A DNA stretch of 64,000 nucleotides from Lycium barbarum (taxonomy: Eukaryota > Streptophyta > Magnoliopsida > Solanales > Solanaceae), in assembly GCF_019175385.1 (NCBI RefSeq), contig NC_083338.1, forward strand, positions 65,690,884 through 65,754,883, given 5' to 3'. Position numbers and translations under genes: made by a program. Positions 1 through 9,847 of the stretch are shown here, one piece after another (position 1 is the stretch's first letter; each line of letters opens with the position of its first letter). The notes below the pieces were generated by a model. That model made no database searches and was not told where the DNA came from. It worked only from the letters and a program-made list of their open reading frames with translations.

Positions 1-115
1 TTATAAATCTTATATGGGCCACCCTATCATTCAGTAATATCCAAGTACATGTTTGGGTGTGTCTGGTCAGTAAAGGTCAAGCACTCGTCATGATTCACCG
101 GCGTGGGTCGTGTAA
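1..115 (+). repeat. 3' end of the 5' LTR of element E (partial)
   Basis: The window opens inside an LTR. Its last bases (GTGGGTCGTGTAA) match the GGGTCGTGACA terminus seen at other LTR ends here, with two changes. A tRNA primer-binding site follows four bases later, which fixes the orientation as plus. Only the final 115 bases are present, so family and age cannot be judged. Confidence 0.8.
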
Positions 116-119
116 GATG

Positions 120-133
120 TGGTATCAGAGCAG
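120..133 (+). other. Primer-binding site of element E (initiator Met tRNA)
   Basis: TGGTATCAGAGCAG complements the 3' end of plant initiator-Met tRNA and would prime minus-strand DNA synthesis. It lies four bases after the LTR end. Confidence 0.9.
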
Positions 134-173
134 TTCCGTCCTAGGGTTGTCTATAGACCGTGTCTAGTAGAGT

Positions 174-213
174 CTTATTTATGGGTGTGTTATGCACCAC
201 ACTTATAAACAGG
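174..213 (+). other. Leader hairpin of element E
   Basis: A stem of up to 16 pairs with an 8-base loop (TTATGCAC) lies about 40 bases after the primer-binding site. The loop contains the self-complementary TGCA. The same structure recurs at this place in A, B, C, D, F, H and I. Two G-U pairs and one A-C mismatch are present in this copy. Confidence 0.65.
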
Positions 214-317
214 AGGCTACCGGAAATTTAGGATGTTGTCATTCTTTCTCTCTTAGATCGTACGATAGAGCTGTGTGTTAAGAGTTCACCTTCTAATGAT
301 TAGTTTTGATTTCAGTA

Positions 318-642
318 ATGCCTCCGAAGAAAGCTACAGTTGCCCAGAAGGGCAAGAGAGTTACCGGTGAGGCTACTAACTATACTCAGCGGACTACCAG
401 AGCTTGAGGCGAGTCTCAGAGTGAGACCCCATCTCAAACATCTCATACCCTGCCTCCAGCACCTGTCCCGGTACCTCAAGTCCCTCAGCCAGATGCACCA
501 GTTCAGGATATGCGGGATGCTATACAGTTGTTTACTAGATTGGTAGCCACTTAGGCTCAGCGTCAAGGAGTTGGTGTTGATCAGGCAGACCGACCTACTA
601 CTGCGAGGGTTAAGAATTTTCTTGGTTTAGATCCCCCAGAGT
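318..642 (+). pseudogene. gag N-terminus of element E, broken by element F
   Basis: The ATG at 318 follows the shared TGATTTCAG motif and opens a reading frame beginning MPPKKATVAQKGKR, the basic start seen in the gag genes of D, H and I. Two in-frame stops, TGA at 405 and TAG at 552, look like C-to-T changes of CGA and CAG. The frame runs up to the motif LGLDPPE at 642, where element F is inserted. It resumes after F at about 18250, so the two pieces were one gene. Gag forms the virus-like particle that packages element RNA. This copy is dead. Confidence 0.85.
638..642 (+). repeat. Left target-site duplication of element F
   Basis: AGAGT precedes the TGTTACACC start of F. ATAGT (18245-18249) follows its 3' LTR. 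One mismatch is present, as expected for an older insertion. Confidence 0.8.
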
Positions 643-984
643 TGTTACACCTCGAAAAATTATCCGTTGATGCACAGTGAATAGACTAACGAAGAGCACG
701 AAGTATATGATATTTCAATAAGTAAGGAATGATATTTGATGACCCTAATTAATATTTCAAAGACATTCGAGGTAAGGGGAGAAAGTTTGCCAAGAGAAGG
801 CACGGCATACGATATGTATCGGAAAGGATTTACGAGTAACAAGTTAATGATGATTTAATGATGCTTTGGAGAAGAGTTATAACATCCCATATATTGTTAA
901 TGAGGTGATAAACAAGTGTCAAGAAGGTTCCCTAAGGATTAAAGATCAAACGAGTCGACGAGAACGAACTTCGAAAAACTGGGC

Positions 985-1170
985 AATATACGGTCCAACA
1001 TACGGACCGTATAAAACTTATTGGCCATATGTTAGGCCGTATGTTAGGCTGTATGTGCTGCCCAGAATGGAGACCTTCACTGGACCAAACAAACGGCCAG
1101 ACATACGGTCCATATAAAAGATACGGTCCATATAAAAGATACGGACCATATGTTGGTCCGTGAATTCGAG
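985..1170 (+). promoter_or_regulatory. ATACGG/CCGTAT palindrome array in the F LTR
   Basis: Roughly eight to ten copies of ATACGG, CCGTAT or close variants occur here in both orientations. They include the 13-base palindrome ATACGGACCGTAT at 1000-1012. The array ends about 25 bases before a TATA-like box, a position expected for a promoter-proximal element. The 3' LTR has the same array at 16043-16190, and the unrelated-looking LTRs of H carry it too. Confidence 0.6.
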
Positions 1171-1192
1171 TCGGGACAGATTTTAAGGTTGA

Positions 1193-1199
1193 TATAAGG
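1193..1199 (+). promoter_or_regulatory. Putative TATA box of the F 5' LTR
   Basis: TATAAGG follows the palindrome array. Stop-rich, adenine-rich leader-like DNA comes after it. The 3' LTR keeps the same box at 16221-16227. The transcription start itself cannot be read from the sequence. Confidence 0.5.
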
Positions 1200-1769
1200 G
1201 GGCCAAGTTCATTTAATTCATTTCATTTTCTCACTCTACACTTCAAGAACACTCTAGAAATCTCTCCACCCTTCTTCCACAAGAACTCAAGAGAAATTCA
1301 TGATCAACTTCATCAAACAAAGAGAATCAAGTGTAAGAAACTCATTAGAGTTCATCAAAGTCAAGAAATCTCATTGGAAGTGAACTAGGGTTTTGGCTCA
1401 AGTGAAGTATTTCCACTCAAGGCTTATTCCCACACTATCTAAGGTAATTTTTATGATCATTCCATGTTGTTCAAGGTATTGAGAGGTTGAAAGACTTGAA
1501 TTGTAGAAGGAGATAGAAAATGGGTCATGAATGTGGGAATAGTGATATTTTTGAGTAGTAGTTTGGAATGAGTCATGATTCTTGATATGATTTTATTATG
1601 GATATGTTATAAATGACATTAAGAATGTGGGATAAACATTATATGTGATAAAACGTACTAGGGTGCTATGACCATGATTATAGATGAATTGGAGTGAAAT
1701 TTAGAAATGTGGATGAATAAAGAGTGTTGGTTATAATGTTGTGAATGTTCTTATAGAAATTTTGAAGTT

Positions 1770-1774
1770 GATAT
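1770..1774 (+). repeat. Left target-site duplication of element A
   Basis: GATAT lies just before A's TGTTACACCCC, and the same GATAT follows A at 9843-9847. F's uninterrupted 3' LTR reads straight through this site near 16785. Confidence 0.95.
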
Positions 1775-4209
1775 TGTTACACCCCGTAAGAGTCTTTGCT
1801 ATTTTAATTAAGACAAGAAAGAATGAGTTAAGAAAGTTCAAGGAAAGTTAATCGAGTTAGTAAGAATATCGTTATATATATGGTTGCCTTAAGTATCCCG
1901 AGGTGACATCGTAACCTAAAGGATTTGAAATCACGTTATGAGCGTATATGAGGTAATGTGAGTGCCCTTTTAAAGTATTTGAGATTATTAGTAATGATAT
2001 AGAAGATGGATAAAAGATATGAATATATTTTTGCGATTGGAGTTTCGTCGAAGCTTCGTAAGTTCTCCAGTTACGTTTAAGGTTATGGTGATTCTCCGGA
2101 CCCTTCCAGACGTGTATGGATTGTTATGTATGTATATGGGTATGTATATGTATGTATAAGAGGTTACATGAGAGTTGGAAGAGGATTAGAAGATAAACGA
2201 ATCTAAACAAAATGAATCGGAACAACTTCAGTAAAATCTCGGACCAGATTTTTAGCCTATATTGTTGGGGGCATATCTACTAGTATATGAGGATTTTTAA
2301 GGTGTTTCAAAAGCCTAAAATGAAGTTCATCGGGTCTATTTTCCAACGCAACAAACCGCTCGTCCAGATGATATGTGGATAAGAAAATATGGACGATGCA
2401 ATTTGGGCTGGCAGGGCAGCAAGTTTGGACCCGACCCAAACACTAATGTTTCGGCCCATGAGGCCCATTAACGTTAATATATATGGAAAATTCACTTGAG
2501 GGCTGATCATTTTCAGCTAATATCCTCCAAAAACATTAGAGAGAGAGAGAGAGAGATCCTAGGCTAAGGAATCCATTTTGATCAAAATCCGAGCTCCGAA
2601 TCCCGAAGCTCATGAAGAGAAAAACGTTGTACGTTGCGTTGCCTTCAATTTGAGATAAATATTGGTCTTGGGGGATGAAATTTTCGTGGTGGAACTTCTG
2701 ATAAGGTATTTATAAAATTACTTTTATGTTATTAAAGTGTTTATTTAGAGTTTTAACGAATTAGAACGGAGAAAACAACATTATAAACTCGTTTGTTGTT
2801 TTGTTGAAATTTATGGGTGAGGGGCTGTTTTAATTGAAATTGATGGACTGATTTGAATTAATATTTTGGTTGTTGTAATCATGGATATGTGAGGAGAGTG
2901 AAGGAATTTAATGGTTAGAGGAGGAGTTAAATTGTTGTGGGTTGTTGTAAGGATTATAGAGATAATAATGTGGTTTTATTGCACATGAGTAGATGATGTG
3001 GTGTCGAGTGGCTGCTGTTGTATTTCCCTGAAATTTTCTGAAAATATTGCATGAAATAAGGTATAAGAAGTGCATATGGGCTGCTTGGTGTATTGCAAGT
3101 GTTCGTTAGAATTTCGGGCATCGTTATGTTACAGTTGGGGGCTGTTTTGATATGTTGTTGTTCTTGTTGAAATAAAAGAATTGAACATATGGTTGTGTCC
3201 ATATGTTATTGTTGGTATTTCTGTGTCAACAGGAGAGCAATTGGAAATTCGGATAGACGAGTTTATAGGGGAAATGCTGCCCAAATATTTGTAGACAAGT
3301 GATGAGTTAAAGATTGAATACCAAAAGCCTTATAGTTAACAATTGAAAAACTTGACAATTTGTAGATTTTTGACGAACTTGAGGCTCGATTTTGGAGACG
3401 TATAACGGGCGGAAAAGGTATGTAAAGCTTATCCTTTCCTTCTTTGGCATGCCATAGGTCTACTAAGTTGAGATTTCGGCCTCGGGGACCATCCTGCTCA
3501 TCGTAACCCGAGATTAGTTTTCGTTACTATTCATTCAATAGAATTGAATTATAAAAGGTGCATTTTACTAGAAAAGTGGTTGGACTTCCAAAACTTTTAC
3601 AAATGTAACCCGATCATTCTAAAACTTTCCTGGATGACTCCGTAGAGTCTAATGGGCGTGATTCTCGTCCGCCGCCTCGACTTGGCCCGAGGTGGGCCTG
3701 CTATCCCCGATGCCTCTCTTATTGTTCTGTTTGTCTTATTCCCGTACAGTAAGTCAAGGGAACTCATGGTTATTGTTCCGACTACTAAACGGGAGATATT
3801 TTATCTATCCCGAGACGGATTTTAATGATTATTGACCCAATTGTGGGGACCGAAACCCTGACATGTGATGTACGGCTTTAGCCAATGTACTCTTGTCCGG
3901 AGTTCGCAGGTAACTCCTAGTTATTATGCTGTTCACTATATGATAGGTGTTATGACCACCTTCATGAGCATTATAAAATGTTTTTGACATCTAAAGCGTT
4001 TTTAAAAATCTTACCTTGAGATTCTGGACAAACTACTTATTTTCTTTATTTTCCGATATACGATTTTGGTATACCTGAGTCCTGTGTGATGCATGATCCT
4101 GGCATGTGTGATTATGTTTGGAAAGTGATAATTTGGCATTTTGTCTGGTTATCTTCTGTGTTACCGAGTCCCGGGCCGGTTATGTGAATATGCGCATATG
4201 TGATATTGG

Positions 4210-4440
4210 CCGCTGGACCCTCGACCGCGGCTTGCCCGACATTGACTGCTGGACCCTTGACCGCATCATGCCGGACGTGTGGCATTGACTGCTGGACCCT
4301 TGACCGCGTCTGCCGCACTTGTGATTATGCCGACATAGACCGCTGGACCCTTGACCGCGGTATGTCGAACTTGTGATAGAAAACCGCTGGATACTTGACC
4401 GCGGTATGTGTGATTGTGACCGCTGGACTTATGGCCGCGG
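4210..4440 (+). repeat. Six-unit minisatellite in the A 5' LTR
   Basis: Six copies of a core CCGCTGGACCCTTGACCGCG occur at spacings of roughly 30-50 bases. Each unit begins CCGC and, in four copies, ends GCGG, so it can fold on itself. The 3' LTR has the same six units at 8871-9101. Confidence 0.85.
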
Positions 4441-4657
4441 AAATTGTGCGTTGATTCTTCTATGTGTGTGAAACAAAGATGTTGTCCAAAAGAAAGCAAA
4501 AATTTTGTCATCCCGATTGCCGTGTTGATTTTTCCGGAACTTCTTTTGCCTGTTGTACGCCGGATACGACTCCTTAGTATGCTGGCTATTGTGCTCGCTT
4601 TCTATATATCGTATTTCAGTTGTGACTTTGCTTTCTGTGTTGTATGCTTTACATACT

Positions 4658-4696
4658 CAGTACATATTTCGTACTGACCCCCTCTTTTCGGGGGGC
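4658..4696 (+). other. Twin hairpins in the A 5' LTR
   Basis: CAGTAC and GTACTG pair around a 7-base loop, followed at once by CCCCC pairing with GGGGG. The same pair of hairpins sits at the matching place in B, C, D, F, I and others, with covarying bases. Function unknown. Confidence 0.6.
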
Positions 4697-5196
4697 TGCG
4701 TTTCATGCCCGCCGGTACAGATTCTTGTTTTGGTGACCCACCGTATAGGATCTCCATCCTGCGGTTCGGAGTGCTCCTCTTGCTTTCGGAGTTGACGTTT
4801 TGGTATATACTCTTTTGGTGTACATGTTTATGTTGTTCAGGGTACGGCGGGGCCCTGCCCCGCCATATGTTTCAGTCGTTCTGTATTAGAGGTCTGTAGA
4901 CATAGACGTGGGTAATGTATAGTTTTGTCTGGATGTGTCAGGTGATTTGGGTTCGGGCGGCTCATCCGCCGTGACGACCCTATCGGTTGCATATATGTAT
5001 GTCTTAATACGTTGTGTATGATCTGAAAGCCTTGCCGGCTTCTCTGTAGGGTATATGGTCGTAGGCACCCGTGTGGAGCCTCGTCTGGTATTTACTTATA
5101 TACAGGCCATTTGTATGCTGAATTTGGTAACGAGCATGTTGGGGGTGCCCAAGTCGGGCACTAGTCACGGCCCACGGGGTTGGGTCGTGACAGAAG

Positions 5197-5210
5197 TGGT
5201 ATCAGAGCAG
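5197..5210 (+). other. Primer-binding site of element A (initiator Met tRNA)
   Basis: TGGTATCAGAGCAG lies four bases after the LTR end. Confidence 0.95.
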
Positions 5211-5250
5211 TTCCGTCCTCGGGTTGTCTACAGACCGTGTCTAGTAGAGT

Positions 5251-5290
5251 CTTGTTTATCGGTGTGTTGTGCACCACATCGATAAACAGG
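5251..5290 (+). other. Leader hairpin of element A
   Basis: CTTGTTTATCGGTGTG pairs with CACATCGATAAACAGG along 16 pairs (14 Watson-Crick, two G-U), leaving the loop TTGTGCAC. The loop contains the six-base palindrome GTGCAC. A C-G pair here replaces a G-U or A-U pair in E, I and D, which is a compensatory change. This is the clearest copy in the window. Confidence 0.75.
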
Positions 5291-5608
5291 AGGCTACAGG
5301 GCATTTAGGGTGTTACCATTCTTTGGATCTTAGATCGTGCGATAGAGCCAGCCATAAGAAATGAAATTCCTCTTACTAACCTTTGATTTCAGCTGAAGAA
5401 TGATATCGACAAAAGAAAGTGACCGATGATATTGGAAACTACACAATACGCAAGTAAGTTATGGTACGAAAGAGGCGTGTCGGGTAAGGCAAGAATATTG
5501 GAATTTGATTGAAATGTGAGATTTGAGGATGAAAGAGAAGGTGGATAGAAAAGTACAATAGAACAGATAATTAAAGGATCAGGTACGTCTCGAGGTGCCA
5601 TATGTGAG

Positions 5609-5739
5609 GTAAGTCCCGACACCTTTATACTTTTATTTGAAATTGGTAGCCCTGTGTGGCTATGATACGATGTGATATGATGTGTATATACGTTTGTGTG
5701 TTGGCCCTGTGAGGCATGGTCGATATTTCCTGCGTGCAG
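5609..5739 (+). other. Intron-like block in element A
   Basis: It starts with a consensus-like donor GAG|GTAAGT and ends with TTTCCTGCGTGCAG|G. Length (131 nt) and T-rich content fit a plant intron. B (28811-28944) and C (35012-35134) have the same block with both splice signals kept. Splicing is inferred, not shown. Confidence 0.5.
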
Positions 5740-6400
5740 GTTTTGGGATAGTAAGAAATACAGAGGAACCTCTACCTAAATTTTTCCAGAAATATGAATA
5801 GGAAAATGAGATATATGTTCTTAGCATGTTTTAAAAGTCGATACCGATAGGGAAAATCTATTATGTTGGATTAAATTCTAAGAGATACCCTCCATGTCAT
5901 TCGTAAGAAGCATCATCCATACTTGGGAAATGTTATTTTGGGAAAGCATATATGATCAGCAAATTTCTGGAGATCATTTCCGGAGGGATTGGGGACCCAG
6001 GTGAACCTGAGTAAAGGGGCGATAGAAGAGTTGAGTCAAAAATAGAGAAACGACACGAGATAATATGCTTGAAGTGTTATAAGTAGGATTAAGGGAAATT
6101 GCGAAATGGTTTAAGTGAGATGTTCAGAACGAGCTAGTTACTAGAAGACAGTGAATTTAAAGAGAACGAGCAAGAAGAACTCGACTTAAGCTTCAAGTAT
6201 AGATGGATATGATAAGTTGCAGTCGATTACGGAGGTAGCTAAATCGTGTCTACTATATTTGGAAGATCAATATTAACAGATGTCAGGTGGAGAATGGCAT
6301 TAGTCTAAGTAAAGAAAGGCACAGCATGATAGACGAGTTCAAGTTACAAGTGAATCGTTATAAGATCACCAGAAGCAGTATAATTATGTAGGACTAATTT

Positions 6401-6436
6401 GACATTCGGGGACGAATGTTCCTAAGGGGGGGAGGA
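6401..6436 (+). other. Polypurine tract of element A with upstream hairpin
   Basis: GACATTCG and CGAATGTT pair around a four-base loop (6401-6420). The purine run AAGGGGGGGAGGA follows and abuts the 3' LTR. The tract primes plus-strand DNA synthesis. The hairpin before it is shared with B, C, F, H and I. Confidence 0.85.
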
Positions 6437-9400
6437 TGTTACACCCCGTAAGAGTCTGTGCTATTTTAATTAAGACAAGAAATAATGAGTTAAGAAAGTT
6501 CAAGGAAAGTTAATCGAGTTAGTAAGAATATCGTTATATATATGGTTGCCTTAAGTATCCCGAGGTGACATCGTAACCTAAAGGATTTGAAATCGCGTTA
6601 TGAGCGTATATGAGGTAAGGTGAGTGCCCTTTTAAAGTATTTGAGATTATTAGTAATGATATAGAAGATGGATAAAAGATATGAATATATTTTTGCGATT
6701 GGAGTTTCGTCGAAGCTTCGTAAGTTCTCCAGTTACGTTTAAGGTTATGGTGATTCTCCGGACCCTTCGAGATGTGTATGGATTGTTATGTATGTATATG
6801 CGTATGTATATGTATGTATAAGAGGTTACATGAGAGTTGGAAGAGGATTAGAAGATAAACGAATCTAAACAAAATGAATCGGAACAACTTCAGTAAAATC
6901 TCGGACCAGATTTTTAGCCCATATTGTTGGGGGAATATCTCCTAGTATATGAGGAGGTTTAAGGTGTTTCAAAATCCTAAAATGAAGTTCATCGAGTCTA
7001 GTTTCCAACGCAACAAACCGGTCGTCAAAATGATATTTGGATAAGGAAATATGGACGATGCAATTTGGGCTGGCAGGGCAGCAAGTTTGGACCCGACACA
7101 AACACTAATGTTTCGGCCCATGAGGCCCATTAACGTTAATATATATGGCAAATTCAATTGAGGGCTGATCATTTTCAGCTAATATCCTCCGAAAAAATTA
7201 GAGAGAGAGATAGAGAGATCCTAGGCTAAGGAAGCCATTTTGATCAAAATCCGAGCTCCGAATCCCGAAGCTCATGAAGAGAAAAACGTTGTACGTTGCG
7301 TTGCCTTCAATTTGAGATAAATATTGGTCTTGGGGGATGAAATTTTCGTGGTGGAACTTCTGATAAGGTATTTATAAAATTCCTTTTATGTTATTAAAGT
7401 GTTTATTTAGAGTTTTAACGAATTAGAACGGAGAAAACAACATTATAAACTCGTTTGTTATTTTGTTGAAATTTATGGGTGAGGGGCTGTTTTAATTGAA
7501 ATTGATGGACTGATTTGAATTAATATTTTGGTTGTTGTAATCATGGATATGTGAGGAGAGTGAAGGATTTAATGGTTAGAGGTGGAGTTAAATTGTTGTG
7601 GGTTGTTGTAAGGATTATAGAGATAATAATGTGGTTTTATTGCACATGAGTAGATGATGTGGTGTCGAGTGGCTGCTGTTGTATTTCCCTGAAATTTTCT
7701 GAAAATATTGCATGAAATAAGGTATAAGAAGTGCATATGGGCTGCTTGGTGTATTGCAAGTGTTCGTTAGAATTTCGGGCATCGTTATGTTACAGTTGGG
7801 GGCTGTTTTGATATGTTGTTGTTCTTGTTGAAATAAAAGAATTGAACATATGGTTGTGTCCATATGTTATTGTTGGTATTTCTGTGTCAACAGGAGAGCA
7901 ATTGGAAATTCGGATAGACGAGTTTATAGGGGAAATACTGCCCAAATTTTTGTAGACAAGTGATGAGTTAAAGACTGAATACCAAAAGCCTTATAGTTAA
8001 CAATTGGAAAACTTGACCATTTGTAGATTTTTGACGAACTTGAGGCTCGATTTTGGAGACGTATAAAGGGCGGAAAAGGTATGTAAAGCTTATCCTTTCC
8101 TTCTTTGGCATGCCCTAGGTCTACTAGGTTGAGATTTCGGCCTCGGGGACCATCCTGCTCATCGTAACCCGAGATTAGTTTTCGTTACTATTCATTGAAT
8201 AGAATTGAATTATAAAAGGAGCATTTTACTAGAAAAGTGGTTGGACTTCCAAAACTTTTACAAATGTAACCCGATCGTTCTAAAACTTTCCTGGATGACT
8301 CGGTAGAGTCTAATGGGCGTGATCCTCGTCCGCCGCCTCGACTTGGCCCGAGGTGGGCCTGCTATCCCCGATGCCTCTCTTATTGTTCTGTTTGTCTTAT
8401 TCCCGTACTGTAAGTCAAGGGAACTCATGGTTATTGTTCCGACTACTAAACGGGAGATATTTTATCTATCCCGAGACGGATTTTAATGATTATTGACCCA
8501 ATTGTGGGGACCGAAACCCTGACATGTGATGTACGGCTTTAGCCAATGTACTCTTGTCCGGAGTTTGCAGGTAACTCCTGGTTATTATGCTGTTCACTAT
8601 ATGATAGGTGTTATGACCACCTTCATGAGCATTATAAAATGTTTTTTACATCTAAAGCGTTTTTAAAAATCTTACCTTGAGATTCTGGACAAACTACTTA
8701 TTTTCTTTATTTTCCGATATACGATTTTGGTATACCTGAGTCCTGTGTGATGCATGATCCTAGCATGTGTGATTATGTTTGGAAAGTGATAATTTGGCAT
8801 TTTGTCTGGTTATCTTCTGTGTTACCGAGTCTCGGGCCGGTTATGTGAATATGCGCATATGTGATATTGGCCGCTGGACCCTCGACCGCGGCGTGCCCGA
8901 CATTGACTGCTGGACCCTTGACCGCGTCATGCCGGACGTGTGGCATTGACTGCTGGACCCTTGACCGCATCTGCCGCACTTGTGATTATGCCGACATAGA
9001 CCGATGGACCCTTGACCGCGGTATGTCGAACTTGTGATAGAAAACCGCTGGATACTTGACCGCGGTATGTGTGATTGTGACCGCTGGACTTATGGCCGCG
9101 GAAATTGTGCGTTGATTCTTCTATGTGTGTGAAACAAATATGTTTTCCAAAAGAAAGCAAACATTTTGTCATCCCGATTGCCGTGTTGATTTCTCCGAAA
9201 CTTCTTTTGCCTGTTGTACGCCGGATACGACTCCTTAGTATGCTGGCTATTGTGCTCGCTTTCTATATATTGTATTTCAGTTCTGACTTTGCTTTCTGTG
9301 TTGTATGCTTTACATATTTCGTACTGACCCCCTCTTTTCGGGGGGCTGCGTTTCATGCCCGCAGGTACAGATTCTTGTTTTGGTGACCCACCGTATAGGA

Positions 9401-9842
9401 TCTCCATCATGCGGTTCGGAGTGCTCCTCTTGCTTTCGGAGCCGACGTTTTGGTATATAATCTTTTGGTGTACATGTTTATGTTGTTCAGGGTACGGCGG
9501 GGCCCTGTCCCGCCATATGTTTCTGTCATTCTGTATTAGAGGTCTGTAGACATAGACGTGGGTAATGTATAGTTTTGTCTGGATGTGTCATGTGATTTGG
9601 GTTCGGGTGGCTCATCCGCCGTGACGACCCTGTCGGTTGCATATATGTATATCTTAATACGTTGTGTATGATCTGAAAGCCCTGCCGGCTTCTCTGTAGG
9701 GTATATGGTTGTAGGCACCCGTGTGGAGCCTCGTCTGGTATTTACTTATATACAGGCCATTTGTATGCTGAATTTGGTAACGAGCATGTTGGGGGTGCCC
9801 AAGTCTGGCACTAGTCACGGCCCACGGGGTTGGGTCGTGACA
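6437..9842 (+). repeat. 3' LTR of element A
   Basis: It aligns along its whole length with 1775-5192. An 11-base deletion between ACAT repeats near 9315 removed one arm of the first twin hairpin. The GA microsatellite is shorter and interrupted. It ends GGGTCGTGACA, followed by GATAT. Confidence 0.95.
8871..9101 (+). repeat. Six-unit minisatellite in the A 3' LTR
   Basis: This is the copy of the array at 4210-4440, with the same number of units and a few substitutions. Confidence 0.85.
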
Positions 9843-9847
9843 GATAT

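Larger units (their letters stand above)
643..1774 (+). repeat. 5' LTR of element F, first part
   Basis: It starts TGTTACACCTC and aligns with the 3' LTR from 15701. It contains a promoter-like stretch (palindrome array and TATA) and is cut at 1774 by element A. The LTR continues at 9848. Confidence 0.9.
1775..5192 (+). repeat. 5' LTR of element A
   Basis: The LTR runs from TGTTACACCCCGTAAG to GGGTCGTGACA. It holds a GA microsatellite (2538-2556), a TATATATGG stretch near 2477, a GTATGTAAAGCTTATCC block shared in variant form by most LTRs here, a minisatellite and twin hairpins. No protein family is recognisable in it. Confidence 0.95.
5193..6436 (+). other. Internal region of element A, non-coding
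   Basis: It begins with the primer-binding site and leader hairpin, keeps the TGATTTCAG motif at about 5384, then has no long open frame. The first ATG after that motif opens only about nine codons. An intron-like block lies at 5609-5739. The right part (5985-6200) matches C near 41030-41190, and the left part matches C near 34720-35340. The central 2.6 kb of C (not counting its solo LTR) is missing here. Confidence 0.85.
1775..9842 (+). mobile_element. Element A: non-autonomous element with giant LTRs
   Basis: A complete insertion has LTRs of 3418 and 3406 bp, a perfect GATAT target duplication, a Met-tRNA primer-binding site and a polypurine tract. Its internal region is only 1244 bp and has no gag or pol. 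That region matches the two ends of the internal region of element C, so A looks like a deletion derivative of a C-like element. With 85 percent of its length in LTRs it falls between the TRIM and LARD classes of non-autonomous elements. It must use proteins made elsewhere. Confidence 0.95.

Noticed and set aside
120..133. tRNA-Met gene fragment
   Set aside because: Only the primer-binding complement of the tRNA 3' end is present, once after each LTR; there is no tRNA cloverleaf.
4210..4440. Regularly spaced repeats that could suggest a CRISPR array
   Set aside because: Units are degenerate, spacers are short variants of one another, and the context is a plant LTR present twice.
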